DNA from: Arthrobacter sp. Soil763
Lineage (GTDB): Bacteria; Actinomycetota; Actinomycetes; Actinomycetales; Micrococcaceae
Direction of reading: 5' to 3'
Length of the DNA: 64,000 bases
NCBI RefSeq assembly: GCF_001428365.1
Contig: NZ_LMSH01000001.1
Location: 67,685 to 131,684 of the forward strand
Part shown: in pieces, positions 8,457 to 16,716 of the stretch
Numbering within the stretch: the first letter of the stretch is position 1
How the letters are laid out: the number at the start of each line of letters is the position of its first letter
Notes under the pieces: generated by a model
Database searches by the model: none
Told to the model about the DNA's origin: nothing
Seen by the model: the letters and a program-made list of their open reading frames with translations, nothing else
Program-made: the position numbers and the translations under genes

Positions 8457-9914
8457 ATGACGGCACAGGTTGAGCGTGAATTCGATGTCATTGTGATCGG
8501 CGCAGGCGCTGTGGGCGAGAACGTGGCCGAGCGCGCCGTCAAGGGCGGCCTGACCGCGGCCTTGGTGGAAGCGGAACTGGTCGGCGGCGAGTGCTCCTAC
8601 TGGGCCTGCATGCCGTCGAAGGCCCTATTGCGCCCCGGCACCGCGCTCCATGGCGCCCAGACCGTGCCCGGCGCCGAGGAAGCGGTCACCAGGGTGCTCG
8701 ATGCCGCTGCGGTCCTCAAACGCCGCGACTACTTCACCTCCAACTGGCAGGATGACAGCCAGGTCCAGTGGGTCGAGGACACCGGCATCGAACTGATCCG
8801 CGGCCGCGGGCGGGTCGCAGGGATCCGCCGCGTCGACGTGGCAGGACTGGACGGCAACGCCTACGCACTCACCGCACGGCACGCCGTCGTCGTCGCCACC
8901 GGGTCCCGGCCCACCATCCCGCCGCTGCCCGGCCTCGACGGCGTCGACTACTGGACCACCCGCGATGCCACCTCCGCCCGGGACATTCCCGAGCGGCTCG
9001 GGGTGCTCGGCGGCGGCGTGGCCGGAACCGAACTTGCCCAGGCCTTTGCCCGGCTCGGGTCGGCGGTGACGGTGGTGGCCCGCGGCGCGCTGCTGGGAGC
9101 CTTCCCGGCCCCCGCGGCCGAGCTCGTCCAGGCAGGGCTGCGCGCCGACGGCGTCGAGCTTCACCTGAAGACCTCAACCACAGAGGTCCGGCAGGAGGAC
9201 GACGGCTCCGTGACGCTCGTGCTGGACGGGGGCGGGCAGGTCACGGTGGACAAACTGCTGGTGGCCACCGGCCGGCAGCCCGCACTGGAGGGGATCGGGC
9301 TCGAAAGCGTCGGGCTCTCCGCCGCGGAGGGGAAATCCCTGCGGGTGGACACCGACAGCAGCGGCCTCATCGACGGAGCAGCAGAGAATGCCGAGCGTCC
9401 CTGGCTGTACGCCGTCGGCGACGCCGCAGGGAAGGTGCTGCTGACCCACCAGGGCAAGTACGAGGCGCGCGCCGCCGGCGATGCGATCGCCGCCCGCGCC
9501 AAGGGAACGCTCACGGGCGAGCCGGCCGCTTGGAGCCGCTACGCCCACACGGCCGACGACCACGCCGTCCCCAACGTGGTGTTCACCGACCCGGAACTGG
9601 CCAACGTGGGCCGGAGCCTGGAACAGGCCCGGAAGGACGGCTACCGCGCTCGGTCCGTGGAACTGCCGATCCAGGTCGCCGGTTCGTCGCTGCACTCGGA
9701 GCATTACAAGGGCTGGGCGCAGCTGGTGGTGGACGAGGACCGCCGGGTCCTGCTGGGCGCGACCTTCGCCGGTCCCGACGTCGCCGAGCTGCTGCACGCG
9801 GCGACCATCGCCGTCGTCGGCGAGGTTCCGCTGGACCGGCTGTGGCACGCCGTCCCGTCCTACCCGACCATCAGCGAAGTGTGGCTGCGCCTGCTCGAGG
9901 AGTACGGCCTCTAA
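8457..9914 (+). CDS. Class I pyridine-nucleotide disulfide oxidoreductase (dihydrolipoamide-dehydrogenase-like, lacks catalytic His)
   Basis: A 485-residue flavoprotein. It has the FAD dinucleotide fold [14 protein letters not shown] (near 12-25), the redox disulfide [14 protein letters not shown] (C-x4-C, near 48), the NAD(P) fold [14 protein letters not shown] (near 180-195), the second FAD motif YAVGDAAG, and a dimerisation domain. Where lipoamide dehydrogenases have the HPT-x-x-E acid-base His, this protein reads SYPTISE, so the His is replaced by Tyr as in SthA and MerA. It is therefore probably not the E3 subunit of a dehydrogenase complex. A soluble transhydrogenase-, quinone- or metal-reductase-like role is possible; substrate unknown. 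Confidence 0.85.
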   Translation: MTAQVEREFDVIVIGAGAVGENVAERAVKGGLTAALVEAELVGGECSYWACMPSKALLRPGTALHGAQTVPGAEEAVTRVLDAAAVLKRRDYFTSNWQDDSQVQWVEDTGIELIRGRGRVAGIRRVDVAGLDGNAYALTARHAVVVATGSRPTIPPLPGLDGVDYWTTRDATSARDIPERLGVLGGGVAGTELAQAFARLGSAVTVVARGALLGAFPAPAAELVQAGLRADGVELHLKTSTTEVRQEDDGSVTLVLDGGGQVTVDKLLVATGRQPALEGIGLESVGLSAAEGKSLRVDTDSSGLIDGAAENAERPWLYAVGDAAGKVLLTHQGKYEARAAGDAIAARAKGTLTGEPAAWSRYAHTADDHAVPNVVFTDPELANVGRSLEQARKDGYRARSVELPIQVAGSSLHSEHYKGWAQLVVDEDRRVLLGATFAGPDVAELLHAATIAVVGEVPLDRLWHAVPSYPTISEVWLRLLEEYGL

Positions 9915-9921
9915 GGGCAGC

Positions 9922-9980
9922 GCGAACGGACACTTGAGGCCCCGGAATCGTCGATTCCGGGGCCTCAAGTGTTCGTTCGC
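9922..9980. repeat. 59-bp near-perfect palindrome (repeat family A)
   Basis: Two 29-bp arms (9922-9950 and 9952-9980) around a single T, with one mismatch. The outer part CAGCGCGAACGGACACTT (9918-9935) occurs identically at 54949-54966, where it starts a larger array. It sits 7 bp after a stop codon and could terminate transcription, but has no T-tract. Confidence 0.9.
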
Positions 9981-9993
9981 CCACATCTATTTG

Positions 9994-10009
9994 AACTGAC
10001 CGGTCAGTT
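9994..10009. promoter_or_regulatory. Perfect 16-bp palindrome, candidate TetR operator
   Basis: AACTGACC-GGTCAGTT lies 40 bp before the chosen start of the exporter operon whose last gene encodes a TetR repressor (12762). Size and symmetry fit TetR-family operators, so autoregulation of the three-gene operon is likely. Confidence 0.75.
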
Positions 10010-10048
10010 TAGTTAGCCTTGAAGCAGACCACCTGCGAAAGGCTTTCC

Positions 10049-10723
10049 TTGCTCAGCGCCAACCAGCTCCATGTGAACGGCCGCCGGGACTTCCTGCTCC
10101 CGCCGACCTCCCTCCAGGCCGCCCGCGGCGGGCTGCTGCTCGCCGTCGGCCACCGCCAGGACCAGCGCACCGCCCTTGCCCTGGCCCTCAGCGGCCGGAT
10201 GAAGCCCTCCGGCGGCAGCGTCGAATGGGACGGCAGCGCCCGGACCAAGCAGCTGCGGCAGGCGGCCGCCGTCGTGGACGCGCCCGGCGTGAACGAACCC
10301 GAGCAGCACCTGAGCGTCCGCGACCTCGTCACCGAGGACCTCGCACTGGTTCCCCGCCGCTACCGGGGCGCACTGCTCAGCACGCCGTGGCTCAAGGTCA
10401 ACCGCTTCGAGGACATCGCCGACCGCTGGGCCGAGGAACTGCCCGCCGACCGGCGGCTCGAACTGCTGACGGCGCTGGCCCTGGCCAATCCGCATACCGA
10501 CCTGCTGGCGGTCGACTCCCCCGACCGGCACAGCGGTGACCCGGCCCTCTGGCTGCCGCGGCTTGAGGAGCTGGCATACGACGCCGGGCGGCCGCTCGCC
10601 GTCGTCGCCACCGTTGCCGCCGTTCCGCCGGGCTATACCGGTCCAGTCGCTCGGATCGGCAATGCCGTCACCGCGCCGGCCGACGCCCCGCGCCAGCCCG
10701 AACCCGAGGAGGAAGCCCGATGA
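10049..10723 (+). CDS. Degenerate ABC ATPase-like protein of the Pip exporter operon
   Basis: A 224-residue protein with the outline of an ABC nucleotide-binding domain. It has a beta-strand start (LSANQLHVNGRRDF), GGSVEWDG as in the strand after Walker A, and a D-loop/Walker-B-like LLAVDSPDRHSGDP. The Walker A loop reads VGHRQDQRTALAL and has no GxxGxGKS, and no LSGGQ signature is present. ATP hydrolysis is therefore doubtful; it may be a structural partner. The TTG at 10049 is preferred because GAAAGG precedes it; a TTG at 10019 is the alternative. It overlaps the membrane protein gene by 4 bp. Confidence 0.65.
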   Translation: MLSANQLHVNGRRDFLLPPTSLQAARGGLLLAVGHRQDQRTALALALSGRMKPSGGSVEWDGSARTKQLRQAAAVVDAPGVNEPEQHLSVRDLVTEDLALVPRRYRGALLSTPWLKVNRFEDIADRWAEELPADRRLELLTALALANPHTDLLAVDSPDRHSGDPALWLPRLEELAYDAGRPLAVVATVAAVPPGYTGPVARIGNAVTAPADAPRQPEPEEEAR

Positions 10724-12765
10724 CCGTCCTGCGGCTGGCCCGTTCCGAACTCAAACGCATGACCGGCGGCCTGCTGCCGAAGCTCACCATCCTGGCGCTG
10801 GCCCTGGTGCCGCTGCTGTACGGCGCGGTGTACCTCTACGCCAACTGGGATCCTTACGGCAACCTGGACCAGATCGACGCCGCGCTGGTGATGGAGGACA
10901 CCGGCGCCGATTCGGCTGACGGTACCCGGCTGGAGGCCGGCCGGAAGGTCGCCGACAGCCTGGTGGACGGCCACGTCTTCAACTGGCAGGCAGTCTCCAG
11001 CGAGGAAGCGGCGGACGAGGGGGTCAGCAGCGGCAAGTACGCCTTCGCGCTGAAGATTCCCCGCGACTTCTCGGCCAATCTGGCCTCCCCCGGCAGCTTC
11101 GACGCCGCCAACCAGGCCATGCTCAACGTGACCACCAACGACGCCAACAACTACCTGCTCAGCACGATCGTCGACAAACTCACCACCGCGGTGCACGGCA
11201 CGGTCGCCAAGGAGGTCGGCGAGGAAACCGCGAACCAGCTCCTCACCGGCTTCGGCACCATCCACACCCAGATGCTCAAGGCCTCCGACGGCGCCAAGGA
11301 CCTGGCCGGCGGCATCTCCTCGCTTCACGACGGCGCCGCCAGCCTGCACCAGGGCACGATCGGGCTGAGGAACGGGGCCGGCGAGCTGGTCGCGGGCCAG
11401 CGCAAGCTGCTCGACGGCGCCAACAGCCTCAACGCAGGCGCCGGGCAGCTGGCGTCAGGGCTCGGAGAGCTCAAGGACAAGACCGCCGGCCTGCCCTCCG
11501 ATGCGCAGCGGCTGGCCGACGGCGCGGCCCAGGTGGCCGCCGGAAACGCCGCGCTGAACTCCAAGCTCCAGGAGATGGCCGGCCAGATGGCGTCCGCCGA
11601 CCAGGCCGCTGCCGGTGCCCAGCGGGCCAGGGTCGCCGCGTCCAACGACCGGCTGGTGGCAGCCGCAGTCATCACCCGGCAGCAGGCCGATGCCATTCTG
11701 GCCGACTACGACGCGCACACCGCACCGACGCCGTCCCCGGCGGCGGCTGCGCTCAAGGGGGCCGCAACCCAGGTGCAGCAGCTCGCCGACGGTTCCGCTG
11801 CCGTCAGCTCCGGGGCTGCCCGGATCGCCGCGGCTGCCCCGGCCCTGAGCGGCGCGGTCGGCCAGGCTTCGGCGGGCGCCGACCAGCTTGCCGGCGGCTC
11901 CGCCCAGCTCGCCGCGGGCCAGCAGGACGCCTTAGCCGGCGCGGAGAAACTCGCCGGTGGCGCGCAGCAACTCGACGACGGCGCCGCGCAGCTCGAGACG
12001 GGGGCCACGAAGGCTTCCGACGGCGCCGGGACGCTCGCCGGGGAACTGGCCAAGGGCGCCGGTAAGGTCCCCAACCCCGACGACACGCAAAAGAACAGCC
12101 TCGCCAAGGTCATGGCGGACCCTGTGGCCGTCAGCAACGTATCGCAGGCGAAGGCAGGGTCCTACGGTGCCGGGCTCGCGCCCTTCTTCCTCACCCTGGC
12201 CCTCTGGATCGGGATCTTCATGCTCGTCCAGGCGATGCGCCCGGTCACCCAGCGCGCCTTGGCCTCCAACGCCCCGGCCTGGAAGATCGCCGCGGGAGGC
12301 TGGCTGCCGTTCCTCGCCGTCGCCGCCGTCCAGGCCAGCCTGCTGACCCTGGTCGTGGATGTGGGGCTGGGCCTGAACCCGGCGCACCCGGTGCTGATGT
12401 GGGTCCTGATGCTCGCCGCCTCGATGGCCTTCAGCGCGATCATCCAGGGCGTGGTGGCGCTGCTTGGCTCGCCCGGCAAGCTCGTGGTGCTCATCCTGCT
12501 GGTCCTCCAGCTGGTCTCCTCCGGCGGCACCTTCCCCTGGCAGACCACGCCCGAACCGCTCCACGTGGTGCACCAGGTCCTGCCCATGGGCTACGTCGTC
12601 GGCGGCATGCGGCACCTGATCTACGGCGCCGACCTTGCCGGCATCGTGCCCATCCTGCTGGGCCTGGTTGGCTACACTGTGCTGGGACTGGCGATGTCCG
12701 CCGTCGCCGTCCGGAAACACAAGTTCTGGACCCTCAAGACCCTGAAGCCGGAGATCGCCGTATGA
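10720..12765 (+). CDS. YhgE/Pip-family ABC-2-type membrane protein
   Basis: A 681-residue membrane protein. One N-terminal membrane segment (LPKLTILALALVPLLYGAVY) is followed by a large extracellular region of about 450 residues rich in L-x2-G-x3-L heptads (for example DGAAQLETGA, LADGAAQVAAG), typical of YhgE/Pip proteins. Five or six C-terminal membrane helices follow (from near 490). Members are linked to export of lipids or toxins and, in Firmicutes, to phage infection and ESX secretion; the substrate here is unknown. ATGA overlaps with both flanking genes indicate translational coupling with the ATPase-like and TetR genes. Confidence 0.88.
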   Translation: MTVLRLARSELKRMTGGLLPKLTILALALVPLLYGAVYLYANWDPYGNLDQIDAALVMEDTGADSADGTRLEAGRKVADSLVDGHVFNWQAVSSEEAADEGVSSGKYAFALKIPRDFSANLASPGSFDAANQAMLNVTTNDANNYLLSTIVDKLTTAVHGTVAKEVGEETANQLLTGFGTIHTQMLKASDGAKDLAGGISSLHDGAASLHQGTIGLRNGAGELVAGQRKLLDGANSLNAGAGQLASGLGELKDKTAGLPSDAQRLADGAAQVAAGNAALNSKLQEMAGQMASADQAAAGAQRARVAASNDRLVAAAVITRQQADAILADYDAHTAPTPSPAAAALKGAATQVQQLADGSAAVSSGAARIAAAAPALSGAVGQASAGADQLAGGSAQLAAGQQDALAGAEKLAGGAQQLDDGAAQLETGATKASDGAGTLAGELAKGAGKVPNPDDTQKNSLAKVMADPVAVSNVSQAKAGSYGAGLAPFFLTLALWIGIFMLVQAMRPVTQRALASNAPAWKIAAGGWLPFLAVAAVQASLLTLVVDVGLGLNPAHPVLMWVLMLAASMAFSAIIQGVVALLGSPGKLVVLILLVLQLVSSGGTFPWQTTPEPLHVVHQVLPMGYVVGGMRHLIYGADLAGIVPILLGLVGYTVLGLAMSAVAVRKHKFWTLKTLKPEIAV

Positions 12766-13403
12766 GCACCACGTCCCCCGAGACTGCGGCGTCCGGCGCC
12801 GGCGGCGGGAAGAAGCTCCGGCCCGGGCGGACCAACGCGACAAAGCAGAAACTGTTCGACGCGTCCATGGAACTGATCGGCGAGCGCGGGGCCGCAGGGG
12901 TGACCGTCGACGAGATCGCAGCGGCCGCCGGCGTCTCCAAGGGGACGGTGTATTACAACTTCGGCAGCAAGTCGGACCTGATCGCCCAGCTGCTGCGGCA
13001 CGGAGTGGACATCCTCATGACGCGCCTGCTGAGCGTGCAGGACGAGGCCGCGGATCCGCTCGACGCCATGGACGAAATGATCGGACAGGCCATGGACTTC
13101 ATGGCCGAGTACCCGTCGTTCGCCCGGCTGTGGGTCAGTGAGAACTGGCGCACGCCCAGCGAATGGCAGGACACCTTCACCGAACTGCGCGGACGCCTGC
13201 TCGGGGTGATCGGCGCCGCGATCGACGCCGTGGCCGCCAAGTACCAGGTGGATTCCCGGGTGTCCCGCGGGAGCCTGGAGACCGCCATTTTCGGGGCCTG
13301 CTTCGTGGTGGGACTCGACCGGCAGACCTACAACCCCGAACGCACCCGGGCCCAGAGCGTTGCCGCGATCATGGCCAGCATGCGTGGCTACGTGGTGAAC
13401 TAG
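12762..13403 (+). CDS. TetR-family repressor of the Pip operon
   Basis: A 213-residue regulator. After a Gly/Ser/Lys-rich leader, the TetR DNA-binding domain spans about residues 25-75 (ATKQKLFDASMELIGERG; helix-turn-helix VDEIAAAAGVSKGTVYYNFG). The C-terminal ligand domain includes FARLWVSENWRTPSEWQ and FGACFVVGLDRQTY. The start ATG overlaps the stop of the membrane protein gene (ATGA). Being last gene of the operon, with a perfect palindrome at the operon promoter, it probably represses its own operon and responds to a substrate of the exporter-like protein. Confidence 0.92.
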   Translation: MSTTSPETAASGAGGGKKLRPGRTNATKQKLFDASMELIGERGAAGVTVDEIAAAAGVSKGTVYYNFGSKSDLIAQLLRHGVDILMTRLLSVQDEAADPLDAMDEMIGQAMDFMAEYPSFARLWVSENWRTPSEWQDTFTELRGRLLGVIGAAIDAVAAKYQVDSRVSRGSLETAIFGACFVVGLDRQTYNPERTRAQSVAAIMASMRGYVVN

Positions 13404-13415
13404 CCCCGGTCGGGG

Positions 13416-14171
13416 ATGATTGGTCACATGCGCCACATGGGAATCAGCGGCAAGATCGCCATCGGAGCCTCCGTGGCCGCCGTGGCACTGCTCGCGCTCA
13501 CCGGCGCCACGCTGCATGAAACGGTGGGCCTCTGCTTCCTGGCCGCCGCCGCCGTGGCGTACGTGGCGTGCGTGGCGGAGGTGATAGTCCGACGGCGGCA
13601 CAAGACGCTGCTGGCCAGCGGCGTCGGCAGCGTATTGTTCGCCGCCTTCGGGATCGCCTTCCTCCGGCAGTGGGGCCTGGCGTTCAACCCCGACCCGGAA
13701 GCGCTGTCCACCCGGGTGGACGCCGAGCATCCTGATCTGTACTTCTACCTTTCGGCCGCAGCCGGCGCTGCCACGCTGCTTCTGCTGCTCGCGGGCACCG
13801 TCCTTCCCGGCCGGCGTCCCCGTACCGCCTACGCCTCCGGCCGTGCCGTCTCCGGACGGCCGGCGTCCCGCCCGGCACCGCGGTCGTCGGCGTCCCGGCC
13901 GGCACCGCGGTCGCCGGCGTCACGGCCAGCGGCGCGTACGTCGGCACCCGGAACGTCGGCGGCCAGGACTGCCGCGCCCCGGGCCGCGGCGCCGCGGGCA
14001 TCCGCCCCGCGTACGGCCGCCCCGCGCACGGCCCCGGCACCGGCTGCGAAGCGGCCACCGGCGTCGGCACCCCGTCCCCCGGCGCCCAAGCCCGCCGCGA
14101 AAGCGCCGGCCAAGGCACCGTCCCGTCCCGGCGCACCGTCCCGTCCGGCCGCACCCCGCACCCGCCGCTGA
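13416..14171 (+). CDS. Small membrane protein with Pro/Ala/Arg-rich C-terminal tail
   Basis: A 251-residue protein of unknown function. Four predicted membrane helices occupy residues 8-135 (for example GKIAIGASVAAVALLALTG and YLSAAAGAATLLLLLAGTVL). From about residue 140 to the end it is a low-complexity basic tail built from SRPAPRS-like and APRTAAP-like repeats. The tail lies antisense to the end of the EamA gene; 343 bp are read on both strands. Start ATG at 13416, 12 bp after the tetR stop; no strong ribosome site. The membrane part is convincing; how much of the tail is translated is uncertain. Confidence 0.65.
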   Translation: MIGHMRHMGISGKIAIGASVAAVALLALTGATLHETVGLCFLAAAAVAYVACVAEVIVRRRHKTLLASGVGSVLFAAFGIAFLRQWGLAFNPDPEALSTRVDAEHPDLYFYLSAAAGAATLLLLLAGTVLPGRRPRTAYASGRAVSGRPASRPAPRSSASRPAPRSPASRPAARTSAPGTSAARTAAPRAAAPRASAPRTAAPRTAPAPAAKRPPASAPRPPAPKPAAKAPAKAPSRPGAPSRPAAPRTRR

Positions 14172-15061
14172 CCGACCCGGAGCGGCCGGGTCCGCGGGAC
14201 GGGGCGCAGCACCGCGATCGCCACGCCGGACAGGAGCAGCAGCCCGCCGGCGATTTCCGCTCCGGACGGAACCTCGGCGAGCACCAGCCACGCCGTCGTC
14301 ATCCCCACCACCGGTACCAGCAGGGTGAACGGGACCACCGCGGAGGACGGATACAGCCCCAGCAGGCGGTTCCAGATGCCATACCCCACGAGCGAACCGA
14401 ACACCGCCGTGTAGAGCGCGCTAAGCACCGACACTGGTTGCAGCTGCAGCAGGGCCTCGGAGACGGCAGCGGGCCCGTCGACCAGGAGCGAGAGCCCGGC
14501 CAGCGGCACCGGCACGACGGCGCCGGACCACACCACCAGCCCCAGCCCGGAGGCGGCGCGCGCCTTGCGGGCCACGATGTTGCCCGCCGCCCAGGACAAC
14601 GCGGCGGCCAGCACGATCAGCAGCGGCAGCAGCGGTGCCACGAGGCTCCGGCCCACCGCCACGACGGCGAGGCCGGCGATACCCAGCACGACGCCGGCGA
14701 GCTGCCGGCGGGTGGGCCGCTCGCCGAGGATCCCCGCGGCCAGCAGGACCGTGAGCAGGACCTGGGCCTGCAGCACCAGCGAGGCCAACCCGGCCGGCAT
14801 GCCCAGGGCCATGGCCAGGTAGAGCAGTCCGAACTGGCCTGCGCTCATGAAGAGGCCGACGCCGATGATCGCCCGCCAGCTGACGTCCGGCCTGCGGATG
14901 AAGAAGATGCAAGGGAAGACGACCAGGGCGAAGCGCATGGCGACGAACAACAGCGGCGGCATCGGGGCGCCGGAGGGATGCAGGCCAAGGTCAATGGCGA
15001 CGAAGTTGACGCCCCAGAGGACCGCGACGAGCAGGGCCAGCGCGGAATGCCGCGGCGTCAC
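13829..15061 (-). CDS. EamA/DMT-family transporter with long low-complexity C-terminus
   Basis: A drug/metabolite-type transporter with ten membrane helices in two EamA repeats (residues about 5-130 and 145-285; WGVNFVAIDLGLHPSG, LTVLLAAGILGERPTRRQ, FGSLVGYGIWNRLLG). The family usually ends near 300 residues, but here the frame stays open to 410 residues through a Gly/Ala/Arg/Asp-rich tail (DRGAGRDA repeats). That tail is the reverse strand of the neighbour's Pro/Ala tail. GTG start at 15061. Members export amino acids, purines or nucleotide sugars; substrate unknown. The transporter is certain, the tail is doubtful. Confidence 0.8.
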   Translation of the reverse strand: MTPRHSALALLVAVLWGVNFVAIDLGLHPSGAPMPPLLFVAMRFALVVFPCIFFIRRPDVSWRAIIGVGLFMSAGQFGLLYLAMALGMPAGLASLVLQAQVLLTVLLAAGILGERPTRRQLAGVVLGIAGLAVVAVGRSLVAPLLPLLIVLAAALSWAAGNIVARKARAASGLGLVVWSGAVVPVPLAGLSLLVDGPAAVSEALLQLQPVSVLSALYTAVFGSLVGYGIWNRLLGLYPSSAVVPFTLLVPVVGMTTAWLVLAEVPSGAEIAGGLLLLSGVAIAVLRPVPRTRPLRVGQRRVRGAAGRDGAPGRDGALAGAFAAGLGAGGRGADAGGRFAAGAGAVRGAAVRGADARGAAARGAAVLAADVPGADVRAAGRDAGDRGAGRDADDRGAGRDAGRPETARPEA

Positions 15062-15082
15062 GGGGCCGCCCGGCCGCGCAGC

Positions 15083-15688
15083 TCAGAGATTGCGCGGCCG
15101 CTCGTCGTGCGGGCGGTCGGAATCGTGGCGCTCGGTGGCCGGAGCCGGAGCCGCCGGGGGCTCGCGGTGGGTCCGGTCACGGCGGAGTTCCGCATCCTGT
15201 CCGGCCTGTTCCCGGGCGGTCTCGCCGCCAACGGTGTCGCTGTGCACGGTGTCGCCGCGTTCGGTGTCACTGTGGCCTGCGCCGCCGCCGACGGTCTCGC
15301 CTCGTACGGTGTCCTCGCGCCGGGCATCATCGCGGACTGTGTCGCCGCGTTCGGTGGTGACGACGTCGGGGTCGACGTCGTCGGCCCGGCGGAGCTGCTC
15401 CTGGGCGCCGGCGCGGACGGCTTCAGCTTCCTGCTGCGTGCCGCGGGCCTGCCGGCGGAGTCGTTCGGCCTCCACCTCGGCAGCCTTGGCGTCCGCTTCT
15501 GCCCGTGCTGCTTTCGCCTCGTGCTCGCGGGCAGCGAGCTGGTCGGCCTCGGCCTTCTCCCGCATTTCCGCCGCCCGGTTCCGGTCCGCGTCCGTCTTGC
15601 GCTTGCGGCTGAGGTACATCGCCACGCCGATGATCGCGAGCACCACGACGATGCCGACGATGATGCCTATGAGCTGTCCTGAATCCAC
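15083..15688 (-). CDS. Membrane-anchored coiled-coil protein, unknown function
   Basis: A 201-residue protein. A single N-terminal membrane helix (IGIIVGIVVVLAIIGVAMYL) is followed by RKRK and then an Ala/Glu/Arg-rich coiled coil (residues about 30-90) in which AEAD/AKAA patterns repeat. The tail (about 90-200) is hydrophilic, with repeated DTVRGE/GDTVHSDT motifs reflecting DNA-level repetition. The GTG at 15688 is chosen because AAAGGTG precedes it at 7 bases and the homologous-looking helix starts right there; a longer frame starts at 15781. It lies 21 bp upstream of the EamA gene, so cotranscription is possible. Confidence 0.65.
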   Translation of the reverse strand: MDSGQLIGIIVGIVVVLAIIGVAMYLSRKRKTDADRNRAAEMREKAEADQLAAREHEAKAARAEADAKAAEVEAERLRRQARGTQQEAEAVRAGAQEQLRRADDVDPDVVTTERGDTVRDDARREDTVRGETVGGGAGHSDTERGDTVHSDTVGGETAREQAGQDAELRRDRTHREPPAAPAPATERHDSDRPHDERPRNL

Positions 15689-15800
15689 GGTGACCCACCT
15701 TTTCCTCGGTCGCTGATATAACCCGTCAGTAAAAGCAGTTGCAGCATCAGTAAACAACACAATGCCCGGGCTGCCTATCAACTCAGGACCGTGCGGCCGG

Positions 15801-16328
15801 CTACTTCGCGCGGGGCACCTTGAAGTGGGTCAGCCGGGCGTCCTGGCCGTCCAGTTCGGCCCAGGGCTTCTCCGTCTCGAATACGGTCAGCCCGCTGGTG
15901 GGGTAACGCGTCGCGGCGTCCATGTACGCCTCGTGGTTGGAGTCCCGGGACGCCAGATGCATGGCCAGGTCCTGGACGCCGGGCATATGCGAGATGACCA
16001 TCAGCGTCGTCACGGTGTCCGGGACGTGGTTGATCACGGCCAGCATGCGCAACGCGGAGGCGCCGTAAAGACCGTCTTCAAGCTTCGGTGTCGGCGCCTT
16101 GTCCCCTAGGGCGCTGCACACCCAGGTGCAGGTCTGCCGGGTCCGCAGGGCGCTGGAGCACAGGATGAAATCCGGGACCACGCGGTGCTTGAGGAGCCAT
16201 TGTCCGGCCAGCGGCGCATCGCGGTGCCCGCGTTCTTCCAGCGGCCGCTCGTGGTCCGCCACCCCTCCGGGCCAGTCGGCTTTGGCGTGCCGCATGAGCA
16301 CCAGCCGTCTTATGTGATGCGCGCTCAT
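15801..16328 (-). CDS. SixA-type phosphohistidine phosphatase (histidine phosphatase superfamily)
   Basis: A 175-residue enzyme. The catalytic RHG-like motif is LMRHAKADWP (His near 12), the second Arg/His pair is in CSSALRTRQTC, and the late His is in MVISHMPGVQDLAMHLA. SixA removes phosphate from histidine of phosphorelay or PTS proteins; related proteins act on other phosphoesters. The ATG at 16328 fits a TAGGAT -10 box seven bases upstream; an in-frame ATG at 16337 is the alternative. No operon link is evident. Confidence 0.88.
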   Translation of the reverse strand: MSAHHIRRLVLMRHAKADWPGGVADHERPLEERGHRDAPLAGQWLLKHRVVPDFILCSSALRTRQTCTWVCSALGDKAPTPKLEDGLYGASALRMLAVINHVPDTVTTLMVISHMPGVQDLAMHLASRDSNHEAYMDAATRYPTSGLTVFETEKPWAELDGQDARLTHFKVPRAK

Positions 16329-16335
16329 GGCTCCC

Positions 16336-16341
16336 ATCCTA
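16336..16341 (-). promoter_or_regulatory. -10 box TAGGAT of the SixA-type gene
   Basis: On the minus strand TAGGAT is followed by seven bases and the ATG at 16328, the leaderless arrangement seen repeatedly here. Confidence 0.5.
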
Positions 16342-16381
16342 GTGGGGGCCGTCGGCCATGAGCGCGCCGGCCGGGGAGGCC

Positions 16382-16585
16382 TCAGTCGTCCAGGACGAAG
16401 GTCACTTCCAGCACCACGTGCCAGGCGACGACGGCGCCGCCGCTGATTTCGACTTTCTGTTCCTTGACCCAGGCGCCCGTGACGTTCCGCAGGGTCTTGT
16501 TGGCCCGGTCCACGCCTTCCTTGATGGCGTCCTCGAACGAGGTCTTGGAGTTCGAGCTCAGGGTAGTAATACGTGCAACAGACAT
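16382..16585 (-). CDS. Dodecin family flavin-binding protein
   Basis: A 67-residue protein. The N-terminal beta-strand SVARITTLSSNSKTSFEDAI, a single helix (AIKEGVDRANKTL) and two strands with VKEQKVEI and WHVVLEVTFVLDD are the whole dodecin fold; the Trp in GAWVKEQ matches the flavin-stacking Trp of dodecins. Dodecins form 12-mer shells that store FMN or riboflavin, or CoA in some species. The ATG at 16585 has a strong GGGAGGAAT ribosome site. Monocistronic. Confidence 0.9.
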   Translation of the reverse strand: MSVARITTLSSNSKTSFEDAIKEGVDRANKTLRNVTGAWVKEQKVEISGGAVVAWHVVLEVTFVLDD

Positions 16586-16660
16586 GATTCCTCCCAATAG
16601 TCGGATCGACGGTCCGAGACTACGCCGAAGCCGTACAACGCAACAGGGTAAGGCGGACGC

Positions 16661-16703
16661 CAAAACGCCCGCCCCCGGCGGTGGGCCGGGAACGGGCGTT
16701 TTG
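16661..16703 (-). terminator. Hairpin terminator after the winged-helix regulator
   Basis: CAAAACGCCCG (16661-16671) pairs with CGGGCGTTTTG (16693-16703), with an inner GC-rich loop; the A/T ends supply a T-tract in the minus direction. It lies 14 bp after the regulator's stop. Confidence 0.85.
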
Positions 16704-16716
16704 CGCAGGATTAGAG

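Noticed and set aside
10019..10048. Upstream TTG start for the ABC-like gene
   Set aside because: The ten extra residues lack homology and a ribosome site, while the TTG at 10049 follows GAAAGG at suitable distance.
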